The position numbers were made by a program, and so were the translations under genes. Below are positions 25,794-37,964 of a stretch of 64,000 bases of DNA, one piece after another. Each line of letters starts with the position of its first letter. Positions within the stretch are counted from its first letter, which is position 1. The stretch is from Sanderia malayensis (taxonomy: Eukaryota; Cnidaria; Scyphozoa; Semaeostomeae; Pelagiidae). The DNA is taken from positions 496,001-560,000 of the forward strand of contig RQOL01000519.1 in NCBI GenBank assembly GCA_013076295.1. Reading direction: 5' to 3'. The notes beneath the pieces were generated by a model. That model was not told the origin of the DNA and made no database searches. It saw only the letters and a program-made list of their open reading frames with translations.

Positions 25794-28700
25794 GGATTTT
25801 CTCCACTCAAAACTTATCAAATCATGCCATGATTTTAGTAGTTTGATGGACTTCATCAAGAATTCTCCAATCGAAAAGGAGGGCATGATCATTCTTAGAT
25901 TATTTTTGATCTAGCGAAAGAAAGTAGAGCAACGTGATAACATTTCGTTAGCATTTATGTAAGAAATTGCAAAATAAATGTATTTAATCATGGATCCAAA
26001 TATATATGATTAAATGCATTAAAATATTATAATTATTGACGATGATAGAAGAAATAGAATAGACACTATTTTGCAACCTTCTAAAGTTTCTGTCATGATA
26101 GTCATTACTGAGGTAGCTGTCCAAGATACGAGATATTTAGACCCTTTTTGTCAAATGATTGAGGCTAAATTTCCATTTTGATACGTAGAATGGAGGGTAT
26201 TTTAGCGTATTCAGCTGGCTAAACACGGATAGATAGAACCATGTTGTTCTGAAGAAGTCAAATTTCAAAGTCAGACTGCGAGACAGTCTTCAATGATCAT
26301 TAATTATACGAAATCGTATTTGAATCAACCAGCATTGTACTTGTTTGTTTTTGCGTGTACTTTAAATTTGAAATGATATACCAAGTTCAAATAAACTCAG
26401 ATTAATTTGTTTATGAAGTGAATTTTTATTCAATGGTTGCGTTGCGATTGTTAATCGTGTGCTGTTCTGTCGAAGCAGGTTATTTCAAAGTTCGATGGCA
26501 TTTGTTTGCGGAGTTAACAAGCAATACTCAGAGTCGTAAAGGCAGCGGTAAGTTTTTTCAACTATCTTTATTCATCATGCTAACACATTTGTAAGTGGCT
26601 AAGAAGGTTGTATGCGGCACCCATACCCATACAACCAAGTTGTAACAGATGTTATCTTCTTCCCGAAAGAAGTTGCGCATTTTTTATAATTAGAAACCGG
26701 TTTATAAGAAATTGAAAATACTTTTAGAACCACAAGAATGTAATTAAGGAACTTTAGAAACCAATACCTTATCCTTTTTGAGGACGAAAGTGGAAATAAA
26801 ATAATATACATGGAATTAACGGAAATTAACGACGTGGACATGATTCTGCTATTTATTTATTCATATTGACGATTTTTGTTTACACTAATACCAACAGTTT
26901 GTTATACCCACGTTTCTGACCCTTAACTACAATTTTCTTTCAATAAATTAAGGAACTTCTAAAAAACATTTGGTACTAACATGTAGCCAAGTTCTTATTT
27001 AAAAAAAACGTGTATTGCCAACTTGTCAGGTTTTGATAGAAACCTCTATTAAGAGAAGAATCTAAGGCTATTGTAAATTCTTTTGGAAAATGTTGTTTTG
27101 AGCCAAAGATTAATTCGCTTTTGGTTTATCATTGCCCCCCGTAGAACATAGACGCTTGTCTATTTGGAAGTTACATTTCGCTCTTCATGCTTCATGTCAA
27201 ACCAAGAGATGATTAGCTATGTGTTTGACAAAGAGAGTGATAATGTTTCACTTTGTATCGATCATGAGTCAGATTCGTTTCAATAGCAAACAAGACAGTG
27301 ACCCGATTCAAGGAAAGCTGCCACACACACTTTCATGTTATCCTACAAACATCCGAAATACGTCAACTCATTTCTGTTTGCACATCATTTCTCGTCATTG
27401 TGGAAATAACACAAGGAATATATCAAAACTGTTTGTACTTGCTTATCTTTTATATTATGTCGGCTTTTGCCTTCAAATCTCAAGCCAAAAGCCGTTGTTT
27501 TTACAGGGACTAGTGGGAACCAGCAGGGCACGAGAGGGACACAAGTAGTATTCGGTGCAAATCCTCCAGTTTCCCCAATATTCTAAAATAACCTAAAATG
27601 CACCCTGTTTACTTCAAAAAAACCCCGAAAGAAGTGCCCTATTTGTGTTCCTGTTTACCTCCATCTTTATGTGTCCCCTCTTGATAGCAGTTGAATATGA
27701 TGCTTCCAAAGTGCCTTACATTACATCCATCGCTTTGCTCTTCTCTTTTCTTAGAGGTTTACATCAAGCCAAAAAACTAGACACACAAGTAAAGTAGCAT
27801 CACTTTAGTGTGGACTATTTGTGACAGTGATGTTTGTTTCGTTTGCAAACAAACACGATTTCAAATGAACACAGACTTTTACCGAGATGCTTGCGGTCAA
27901 AGGGTTGGGGCTGGTCGACGTAGCCGCAAAATGTTCCAATGATCTTACCATTATTTGACTTGGGTACAATTCGTGTGTATTTCGTCTCTGTAATTTGGGT
28001 TTCACTGACACACAAGATCATCACCAGTCAATTGCATTACTGAGGACCTCCGGCATCTCTCGATTAAAATCATCGTTCATCTTCTGCATCTGGTTAATTG
28101 AATCTTCTTTCAGTTGTAGACGAAGAACAAGATATGAAGCACCAACAATTCAACAATACGTCACCCTCGTGCGATAACACAGACGATTCTTAGTTATAAA
28201 CGGGAGCGAGGTTTGGTGGATTTTTTCTTAATTGATTTCAAAATTAATCATGCGAATGCAGCAATTACGCTGCTTCGAGTGCAAACATTATGAATTAATC
28301 AGTATCTAGTTAATAGTTATTGTATTGAGCAGCTGCCCACTTTTTTGAACAGTGACGTACTGTTAGAACCGAGTTGTCTCGTAGCTCTGTTTGTTTTCAA
28401 TATTACCAGCGCCGAAGACTATGTTTGCTTTGCTGCCATCTTTTGCTTGAGTCGTTGTTGATTTGTTGGGAATTGTTTGTCCGATACGATTCTAATACCG
28501 GTAGTGTCCAAGGTAACATTTGTGCTAAAGTGTCCACCAATTATGGCAATACTTGACACTTAACGTGGAGCCAAATTCGGAGCCAAAAGTAAACCACCTC
28601 AAGACTGCAAATCAATAAAATCAGATTAGAAAATTGAATTTTTTAATCTCAGATCTTTTCTTCTCAGGAGATCGATCAAATTTTGGATTAGTTGTCATGG

Positions 28701-28960
28701 AAGATTGTCTCAATGCTGAAACATCCATCTCACTGGTATGATCCAATGTTTTTATTTCCATACCATCTTGATTACTTTGGAAATGCCATGCAATTCGTGT
28801 GGACTGCATGCTATGCACATACCACCAGGTGTATTCTTTGTTTCTTCGGTTGTCTACGTACGTCCCTTGTTATGAGCTCTTGAAGTCGAAGGCTAAGACT
28901 TCATGTAAGAGCACCTTAATATCCTGAGTATACTATCAATGAACAGTGTGCCATAGTGCA
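25794..28960. other. Gene-poor interval with exon-like pieces
   Basis: No recognisable gene in 3.2 kb. Unproven pieces on the + strand are: 26433-26547, opening MVALRLLIVCCSVEAG, a signal-peptide-like start ending in a gtaagt donor; about 28115-28190 after cttctttcag, which fits its phase and contains QQFNNTSPSC; and 28677-28735 after ttcttctcag with VVMEDCLNAETSISL. These could belong to the membrane-protein candidate at 28961. On the minus strand 28024-27815 is open (69 codons, unknown). Nothing repetitive was noticed. Confidence 0.3.
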
Positions 28961-29065
28961 ATGGATTATATAAGTATTCCAGCGGTACTTGCTGTCCTTT
29001 GCATCCTAGCTGTCGTTGCCATTTATTTATCAACTTCAGCTGAACAGGAAAATAAAATAATATGA
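28961..29065 (+). CDS. Short transmembrane ORF or last exon of a membrane protein
   Basis: An ORF of 34 codons reads MDYISIPAVLAVLCILAV, then VAIYLSTSAEQENKII and stop. It is one clean hydrophobic helix of about 21 residues with a short acidic/basic tail, a composition hard to get from random AT-rich DNA. An in-frame TGA lies seven codons upstream, so it is either a micropeptide or a terminal exon. An acceptor-like gaacag at about 28941-28946 would add LCHSA in phase after a donor at 28902 (ttcat|gtaaga). That intron would be only about 44 bases, shorter than any other here, so the joining is doubtful. No family is recognised. Confidence 0.35.
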   Translation: MDYISIPAVLAVLCILAVVAIYLSTSAEQENKII

Positions 29066-30520
29066 CAAAATGTCTATGAATTGTGGCCTTCGGACCAAAA
29101 GCCAGACCTTTAGTTTAGGCTATTTTTCTGTTTGCGAACATCTGGTGAAGAGAAATAGTAAAAAATATTCAACTAATTTGAAGAATTCTGGCCTCTACGC
29201 AGAGAACTGGACCTTGGGCGTCACGTGACTCTAGATTTCTCCCTATTAGGGAATATTTCGATCGCCATATTCGAGGCTCGCATTCCAACAACTATTTGTG
29301 TTTGGATAGCCAGAATAATCTCTTTCTGTTTATGAACCTCCGAAGATGTTTTCTAATTGAATAATATTGTAAAATTCTCACTGGTTGATCATGTTAAGAA
29401 TAGAAGAATAGCTTTGATAGCGAGTGTAGTAAAGTGGGTTGAACATGAAGGGCGTCCATTAATGGGTACTTCTATAAAGTGGACACTTTTGGACAGCTGA
29501 CAAAAACATTCGTCTCAATCATGTTCATCGTTTGGATGTTTTAATTTACTGATTATGATGATTATTATGATTGTGATTACGGTGATGAATGATTTCATTA
29601 ATAAACAATGCCAAATGACAAATTCTCGTGGTTAAAACCAGGCGTCATTTTGATATTGCCTTATCTTGCATTTTGATTTGTTTCGTTTGGACATGCTTCG
29701 TCATATTTGAACAAATGTCGCAACACAAGCAGACAGTCCATTTGCAATGGGCTGTCTCCTTGCATACACTTGTTTGATAGAATTATAGCATTTTTTCCTA
29801 TTTTGATTGCTTAAGAAGGCAAACATTTACCAAATTTGTTATTTTGCTTGGATTTGCTTAAGTTTGTCAAATATTTATTTACGGATTTGTTCGTGGCTTC
29901 GATTTATTTTTAAACTCCATTTTCGATTCCCTTTCATTCGAAGTCCCGTGCATCGAGCTTAACTTCTGAAGCTGGCATTGCCATAATAGCATTCAATTGT
30001 ATTTCGTTGATGATAAGGTTTACAAGATTAAATGAAACGTGTCTGTTATCGCCGCATATAAATCTAAACTTGGTTTGGAATCAGAAGAGAGGACCTGGTT
30101 ATTTTCAATAAAAAGAAGCAAAAGTTATTGGTTCTTCGTCTTCATCTCGAAGTTTTGCGTTTTCTCATCATCTTGAGACAAGGACATCAGGAGATTAAGC
30201 CACTAGAATGATGACATGAAATTGTTTACCATAGTTTGGTGTGTTATTTAGTTAAATTTTGCGATGTAATTTGAGTTGAAAGACTTGTTCCAAATGTTCT
30301 CATCACAAACATTGCTTTGCTCGTGAAAATTCGATCTGTTCTCCATCAAGCTTATTAATAATTTATTTTTGTAATCATCATGATGAGTAAATTTTCCTTT
30401 CTTTCCATCGCAGATTTGCAAGCAACCAGCTGATTTTCATTAAAGCAAGAAGCAAGACAAGACAAGAAAAGAAAAAAAGGTCTTGAAGTTTTGTTTATTT
30501 ATTGCAAATTTCAAACCAGG
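29066..30520. other. Intergenic, upstream of the first class C receptor
   Basis: 1.45 kb of AT-rich DNA with no ORF, repeat or RNA gene that I can support. The last few hundred bases are the 5' flank of the receptor gene at 30521. Confidence 0.5.
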
Positions 30521-33500
30521 ATGGCGGCTTACATTGGCATCTTATTCGTTCTGCTTAGTTTATCAACGATGAACTGTGGTAAGTCTTTTTATTTCTGTTT
30601 TTAGTTTCCCTAATTGATAATTTTATCAACTTTTATTGGCCACGTCGAAAGTAGTACGCTACTCTTTCGAAGACCATGTTGGCACTGAGGCTCACCCATT
30701 ACAACACGGCGGAAGGGGAATAAAAATGTTTGTGATTGCAGTTTAAGAAATTGTGAATCGACCAGCAGTATGTGATGTGGTCGTCCAGTTGTGGCTTGTT
30801 GAGTTCTTCAGCTTTTCACGAACAAGGAAAAGAAATTGTAAAACCCATAACGCACAGGGGCGGAAGTTCGAAGATAAAAATTGAACTTGTTTTGCTATAA
30901 ATCGGCAATCGTTCATCGCTTTTATTGAACATGAAATCAAATGATCCCCTGTTCAATAAAAGCGTTTTTTATTAACTGGTGCATTAAGTGCCTAATCCCT
31001 TCTGTGATGTTCCGTTTCATTGGTGTCACTTTGTGTCCCTATTTGATGACCACGTTCCGTTGTGTCAGTGCCTTTATTTACCTGAGACAAAATCAACCGT
31101 TGTTGTTTATTTCAAAATTATTTTCCGCAGCTACATTACCATCTGTTCCTGGTAACTTGACTCTTCGTGGTTTTTTTGACATCCATTTACCCGAAGGCGA
31201 TAAAGAGTGCGCCAAAATCGACACTCGAAATGCCATTGTTTTCATGGAGGCATTCCGCTATGCTATCAACCGGACAAATCAAAACCCACACAACTTCTAC
31301 AAACTCGGCTACACGATCCGAGACACGTGCCAAAGTTCTGTGAAACTCAAGGGCATTATAAAAGATACGGCAATGAGTCAGGTCCCTGATTTGATCCTTG
31401 GGGTAGTTGGACCGGGTACAACCGATGCTGCGTTTGAAATATCACAGGTTGTAGACGCGTGGGAACTGCCAGCCATCAGCTATGCTGTTGGATCGTCCAG
31501 CTTTTCGCATAAGAAACGACACGAGTACGTTCTCAGAACCGTTCCCGACGACAGCTACTTGAGAAAAGCGTTGCTTGACGTCATCAGACACTTTAATTGG
31601 TCGTACGTCTCTGTTGTCGGGTCGTGTAGCGTGTACAATCAAGACGAGCTGAGTCTATTTGTCAAGACAGTGCGAGATGATAGTAGATGTCTGGCCCGCA
31701 TGACACGACTCTGTGATCGGACTGTGGCGGGTTACGAGAAGGAGTTGAAATCGGTATTGAAAGATTCCAGAGTCCGTGTTTTAGTTATGCTCACCGATCC
31801 AGACGACACACTGGGAATCCTAACTGCTGCTAAAAGCATTGGTTTGTCACCTGGCAGGCTCACATTGCTTGCCAGTACTGGTTGGGGGAATCTGGACCTG
31901 AAGACCGCAGGATTGGAGGATGTGGCCCGCGGTGCACTAACTCTGACATACGCTAGTAACGGATCAATGGCAGAATTTAAAGAACACTTCTTTTCTCTCA
32001 ATCCACGAAATAACAATTACGAAGCGTTCATTCAATTCTGGGAAGAAATATTCAACTGTAGCACAGGGCTGCTAACTGACAGTACCAAAACGATAGCATG
32101 CACAGGAGCAGAGAAGCTTGCTGAAGGAAAAGGATGGAATCCATTCACAAATGTCCAACCAGTTTTTGATGCAGTTTACGCTTTGTACAGGCCGCTGGTT
32201 GCCATTATACCCTATTGTTTTTATCCTCTCATAATTTGCCCGATGCACGCTGTGAGACAATCCTCAAAATTCCCGAAATGGCTCATGAGCAACAAGTTCT
32301 TAGACATGACAAATACGAGGCATGTATCATTCAATTCAATGGGTTCGGTTGAGCGTGATTTCAATGTTCTAAATGTCGCACGCGCTGGATATAAGGTGGT
32401 TGGAACGTGGCGCTCGAATGGCGTCAAACCAGATCTTGGTCAGTTGCATATGCTTGATAAGTCGATAGAGTGGTCCGGAAAGCAAGGTGTTCCGGCTTCG
32501 GTTTGCAGTACTCCATGCCGGACTGAGAATGGTGAGATTACCATTGTGGACAGAAACGAATACCTTAAAATTTGCTGTTGGGAGTGTCAGAAATGTCTTG
32601 TTCACGAATGGATTGCTAATAACACGTGCAAGCCATGTGGAAGTAAAGAAAAGCCCAATGCTAAGCGAACTGCTTGCGTAAATATGCCTGAACGTACTGT
32701 GGAATACACGGACCCAGTCGGAATCGTCGTCCTCTGCTGCTCCATTCTGGGGATGCTTGCAACGACTGGTGTACTTGTGTTATTCATCAAATATCACTCA
32801 TCACCAATCATCAAAGCTTCGGGTCGAGAGGCCAGTCTTTTCATGTTGGCAGGAATATACCTCTGCTTCATTTCCCCTTTGATCTACCTCGCCAATCCGT
32901 CTATGGTTGTGTGCGGAGCCCAGAGGTTCATTGCTGGTCTGAGTTTTAGCATTGTCTATGCACCGCTAGTATTGAAGACCAATAGACTGTATCGGATATT
33001 CCAGTCCGCAAAATCGACCACTGCAAGACCGTCACTGATCAGTCCACTGTCACAAGTATTGATCAGCCTCGGTATCGTTTCAGTTCAACTTCTATTGGGT
33101 ATTATATGGGTAATTGGTGACCAGCCTCGTGTTGAAACAAGATATGCAAGCGACAGACAATACGCTGAGCATTACTGCAAACTAGATCCAATCACCATGG
33201 TACTGAATCTACTGATTTGCCTCATTATGATGCTAGCCTGCACTTGGTATGCGTTCAAAACGAGGCATTTTCCAAAGAATTACAACGAAAGCAAGAGCAT
33301 CATGTTCACCCTGTATTTCAGTTGTTTCATCTGGGGTATCTCTGTTCCAACATTCATCCTATCCAACGCTCAGGATTCTTTCTTCCGGGCCTATACTTTA
33401 GCCATATTCAGCGAGCTGATTGCATTCGTTTCATTGGTCGGTTTCTTTTTCCCCAAAATCCGGTTGCTTTTCTGCACATCGCAGGTTAATAACAATGCGA

Positions 33501-33730
33501 ACGGAATGGTAATAGCAAACCGGGTACCTGGAGCAAATACCGAAACCACACTCGGAATGCATTACTTGGAGACAAAGAGGATCGTAGTTGGCGGGACATC
33601 GGAGCATGATAACCAGAAAACCATCAGTGAATCGATCAGTTGTGGTTCAACCATAACGAAATTATCCGAATGCAAGGAAGAAGAAACAGAGAAACGACAA
33701 TTTCAACACCTAAAGCAACATTCATTATAA
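30521..33730 (+). CDS. Metabotropic-glutamate-like class C GPCR, receptor A
   Basis: Two exons: 30521-30578 encodes a signal peptide (MAAYIGILFVLLSLSTMNC) and 31131-33730 the rest, joined G|CT, giving 885 residues. Order: Venus-flytrap domain (about 25-470), cysteine-rich domain (about 475-540, with CCWECQKC and CKPC), seven helices (about 543-800), polar tail. mGluR hallmarks are SPIIKASGREASLFMLAGI, LKTNRLYRIF, SPLSQ and YNESKSIMFTLYFSCFIWG (mGluR FNEAKPIGFTMYTTCIVWL). In the ligand pocket the mGluR1 S165, S186, T188 and D318 equivalents read T, A, G and T (GPGTTD, SYAVGSS, ASTGW), while D208 is kept (TVPDD). Glutamate is therefore probably not the ligand. The reading frame continues upstream to 30941, but that part is intron. 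Paralogue of the gene at 34253. Confidence 0.93.
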
Positions 33731-34252
33731 TCATGACGATTCTAGCATATGGTTCATAGTATTCAAGTTTATACTATAAAACTTTACATGATGCTTTAGA
33801 AATGCTTTTACCCCCGCAAAGTTGGCTTTGTACATAAGAAGCTATTATCAACCATGGTTGTATTCTATTGTATTTTGATTTGCATTTTTGCGTATTTTGA
33901 TCACAGTGGAAATTCCACTGTCGTTGTATTTTACTTTAGTCCCTCCTACATTTTGTCAACCTTGAATGCAGACAGCAGAGAGTGTTAATGTTAAGAAAGC
34001 TCCTGGTTTGAAGATCCAAATACATGGCCCCTTGGACTGCTTAATAATGTACTTTTTGGTCAATCTATTGTAAGATTTATTATTTGGCTTATTACATGTT
34101 AAGTAGATGTAGTTAATTTAAGACGATTTATGTTCTATATATATGTATATATAGGTGTTCGTTATTTTTTTCTTTCCTTTTTTTTTCCATGCGTCACCAA
34201 ATCCAAATTAATTTTTGCCTTTTTTCTTTCGAGCTTATCGTTGCTCTCCTCC
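33731..34252. other. Gap between the tail-to-tail receptors
   Basis: 522 bases holding both 3' UTRs. A run of TATATATGTATATATA at about 34137-34153 and a T-rich tract at about 34166-34187 are the only features. Confidence 0.6.
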
Positions 34253-37008
34253 TCACAGACACTGCAAGTCAGTTGTTGATGTTGCAATGTCGTTATTGGT
34301 ATCATTATTCTCGAACGTCACAACGGGGTTCACATACTGTGCTGTTACAACGGGATATGAAGAGAGAATCGCGCGTGACATTAGCGTGTTCTTCTTCAAT
34401 CCGACTACATCTCCGCGTGACACGACCCCCGTCTGACTCGCATCCGTTACCATGCCCGGCCAGAACAGCAAGCGAATTCTCGGCGCGAAAAGCCCGATGA
34501 GCGTCACGTAAGCAATGACGTCACAGAATATAACAATCGTATAGCTTCGCGAGTATTCGTTGCGGTTGTCTGACAGTATGAATATGGGTAGGAATATTCC
34601 CCAGACCAAACAGCTTGCGTACATTGTTAGCATCGTACTTTTCGTCTCGTTGAAGTTCTTCGGGAAGTTTCTGGTCTTGAAAGCAAACCACGTGCATGCC
34701 AACATCAAAACGAGGCAAACGCATAAGTTCAACTCCATGATGTACGCGTCTGTTTTGCAGTACAGCATCACAAAGTCTTGATTGGGTGGATAGTGACGAT
34801 AAACTGTAGGGGGGTCGCCTATCGTCCACACGACGCCTACGAGTATTTGCACTGATGTTATTCCCAGACATATGATGATTTGCGAGGCCGGGCTGGTGAG
34901 AACGGGCCTTGAGACGGAGAGCGTTGCGTTCTTGAAAATCCTGTACAGCCTGTTAGTCTTGAGCAATAACGGAGCGTAACAGAAGTTCAAGCTCAAGCCA
35001 GCTATGAAACGTTGCATTGCGCAAATGTGCTTCGAAGGCGGTGACATGAATATGATTGGTGCAGTGAAACAAATGTAAATACCGATTAACATGAAGTAAC
35101 TCAGTTCGCGACCTGATGCTTTTACTATTGGAGATTTGTTGAAGTAGATGAACAGACCAACAACTAGAGTCGTTAAAAGCATGCCTAATGATGATAGCAC
35201 AATAGCTGTTATTCCAACTGGATGGGAATATGATACTGCGTTTTCTTTTAACTTAATGCATCGTGTACGCCACGGATCAGGTTTGAAATCGTTGCCGCAT
35301 GGTGAACAGGTATCATTCTTTGATATCATGTCATTGATGTCACAAAGCTTGCATTTCCAACAACAGTTCTTTTCTTTTCCATTCGTGTGTCTCTCTTTCA
35401 CTTGGCCTCGCTTTGAATCACACGGCTGACTGCATTTTGAAACAATATAGCTTCCATTACCGCTGTCCCAATGCACTGGTTTATCGATAGCTAACACCGA
35501 CTGCTTCTCTTTACCTGTACCTGCTTGCCATCTACCAATCACCTTATACTCGGGGTTAGTCTCAGTCCAGACGTAGTTCAGCATTTCAAATTGTCCCGGC
35601 ACCCCTCCTACCTTATCAAATGTGATATTACTCATGCCATCAAGATTGCTAAATGTTTTACTCGACAAGGATGGCAGAAACCATCCTAATATGGCAAAGT
35701 AATGCTGCTTAAAGCATGCGTGGTCTTGTTTTGCGCACATTTGCTTCAACGCGTATCGCAGTGCCTGTGCATAGATGAACACAGCGTCCATGACAGGGCC
35801 TACAGCTGTAAATGGCGGGAACATTTTGTGTTCACCAAGTTTTTCTCTACTTGTACATGGTGGCTTGGAATGGAGCTCGTTTTGATTGAAGGTACAACCG
35901 AAAATTTTCTCCCAAAATTCAATAAAATACGAATAGTTGTTATTCGCCGGTGTTAGTGATGAGAAGTACTTTTTGAATTCATTTTGAGATGTGTGGGTAA
36001 CATAATTCAATGTTATCGCACCGTTGGCTATTTTCCCTAGATCATTGTCAAATACGAGATTCCCCCACCCTGTTCCACCGAGCCATACAATTCCTTTTCC
36101 ATATCCTTGCTTTTTAGCAGCTGCCATCAAAGCCATTGTGTCTTCGGCAGTTGTGAAAAGTATGACGACTTTCGCCTTCGCATCGCTTCGTAGCACATCA
36201 ATTGCGTTCTCGTAGTGGTCAGCATTCGGTATCTCCGGTAGAGATGCATGCTTTGCAACACACCTCAAATCATCCTCGATCAACCTTATCATGAGAAGCA
36301 TTCCCTGTTGTTGCTGATGCGAACTAACACACGATACGTAATTCCACCGGAAGTGACGTATTACATCAAGAATCGCCATGACCTCATATCGATCCGAGGG
36401 CACGGTCCGGAAGAAATTGTTATACCGTCCCCGGTCTTCCAACTCGAGGCTGGCTGCTTTGTAACTGATTTCAGTCATTTTGAAAACGCTGAACACCGAT
36501 GTGGACAGGACCGCTTCACTCGACGAATAAGGCCCGACAATTCCGATCAACTTTTCGCCGCTCGCCGAGAACAACGTCGGCGAAATATGAGACTTTAGCT
36601 GCACGGTGCTTTTACAGGTATCGTAAACATTGTAGCCAAGTGCAATGCCTTTGGGGAGTATTCCCATTCTGTTTGTGACATTAATGGCATAACGAAATGC
36701 CTCCAGCAAAACAATACCGTCCATGGTATTTATTGTTCCGCATTTCATTGTATCTCCTTGCAGCTGTGGTGAATGAATGGCGAAGTAACCGGTTATCATA
36801 CATTCTCCTGGCTGCGAAGGAAGTTTGGCTGCGAATAAAAGGCAAATTAACTTTGCTATAAAGGATTGACTGACTCTGGATTTAAAAAACATTGAAAATA
36901 TGCCGCGCAGTTTATAATTAGTCGCTACATTTCTTCCTTACCTGACATCATTGTTGATTTGATATTCACAATGGTGAAAATAAGAAGATAATACCAAAAC
37001 CGTTTCAT
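34253..37008 (-). CDS. Metabotropic-glutamate-like class C GPCR, receptor B
   Basis: Two minus-strand exons: 37008-36942 encodes a signal peptide (MKRFWYYLLIFTIVNIKS) and 36828-34253 the rest, joined G|CC, giving 880 residues. The frame upstream of 36828 (to 36892) is intronic. Domain order matches receptor A: Venus-flytrap, cysteine-rich domain (CCWKCKLC, CSPCG), seven helices from about residue 551. Shared motifs include SPIVKASGRELSYFMLIGI, LKTNRLYRIFKNA and NFNETKSTMLTMYASCLVWG. The pocket keeps S165 (GPYSSS) and D208 (TVPSD) but has K and A at S186/T188 (SYKAAS), lacks Tyr236 (SHQQQQG) and has T at D318 (GGTGW). Same exon phase and structure as receptor A imply local inverted duplication, now well diverged. 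Confidence 0.93.
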
Positions 37009-37964
37009 GACGTTTCTGTTTTTGTCTAAAAAAGTAATTGCAATGTACTCATTTAACCGCAACTTTTCTCCAAATTATCTCATATGTTATGTTTGGTCTA
37101 AAAGTTGTAGTATTCCTTTGATTGCGAATTTGAGACATTTGAGATTACATTTGAGAGTTGCTAATTTTAATCTTGAAATTATAGAGAACGCTGCAGTATC
37201 AAGAGTTATATTGTTGTCAGAATATTTTAACATCCATGCTCACAAGAACGAGAATTACTTACCACGTTTTCAGATTCCAGGAATATAAGAAAAGTTGATC
37301 ATCACTGTATAACAAATGTTGCTTTCTTTAAGGACATAACACCAACTTTCATCCTTTTAAAGAGAGACAAAATTTACCAATGAAGCTTGATATAGATGTG
37401 ACAAATTACACGTTCAGTATCTCCCAGCCAGTTTGGGGGTATTTTGCTTTTTTGTCACACACAGTTGACTTGGGCTGCTCGGAGCACCATTTCTCTATTT
37501 CGCAAGCTGCAAATTGAAGCTAAGCAAAGAAACCTCATTTTTCTATACGAAGATTTTCAAAGATTAGTTTTCAATGAAGGTTAAGGTCTTCTGAACCGTG
37601 ATATAGCATTAGAAGGACTTTAACCAACAGTAAACATTGGTGTAGAAGGCAAAGTCCTGAGGATTACGACTTATACTTAAGATAAAGCCGACGAAACTAG
37701 ATCAGCTACGGCTTTTTTTAGCCCAGACTGCAGAAAAATTAAATCAAACAACGAAAGTATTTCCCTTTGGATGTGTCAAGTGTCTAGCTTTCTGGCCTAC
37801 TTTGGTCCAGCTTTTATGCTTCACGCATAACGATAACAACAACGAAAGTTGGGCGATAAACAAAAAAAGCACAACACAGCATCGCACGCATTGGCCTACA
37901 CAACACAACGTGCAAGTCTCACGAAAGTTCTGGAAAGAGAGCTGTTTAAACATAATTTGCAAGC
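37009..37964. other. Divergent gap between receptor B and DNAAF2
   Basis: 956 bases between divergent genes, so it should contain both promoters. An ORF at 37007-37288 reading into it has no family match. No TATA box or repeat is convincing. Confidence 0.5.

Noticed and set aside
27815..28024. Minus ORF containing NNGKIIGTFCG, weakly like a CUB-domain strand
   Set aside because: Only one short motif resembles a CUB domain, the cysteine spacing is not met, and no neighbouring exon supports it.
30941..31130. Extra 63 codons at the front of the receptor A reading frame
   Set aside because: Open only by chance. A signal-peptide exon at 30521-30578 joins in phase to the acceptor at 31130, and the paralogue at 34253 has the same structure.
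34521..34871. 116-codon minus ORF inside receptor B
   Set aside because: Frame shadow of the receptor's transmembrane domain; its peptide has no hydrophobic helices.
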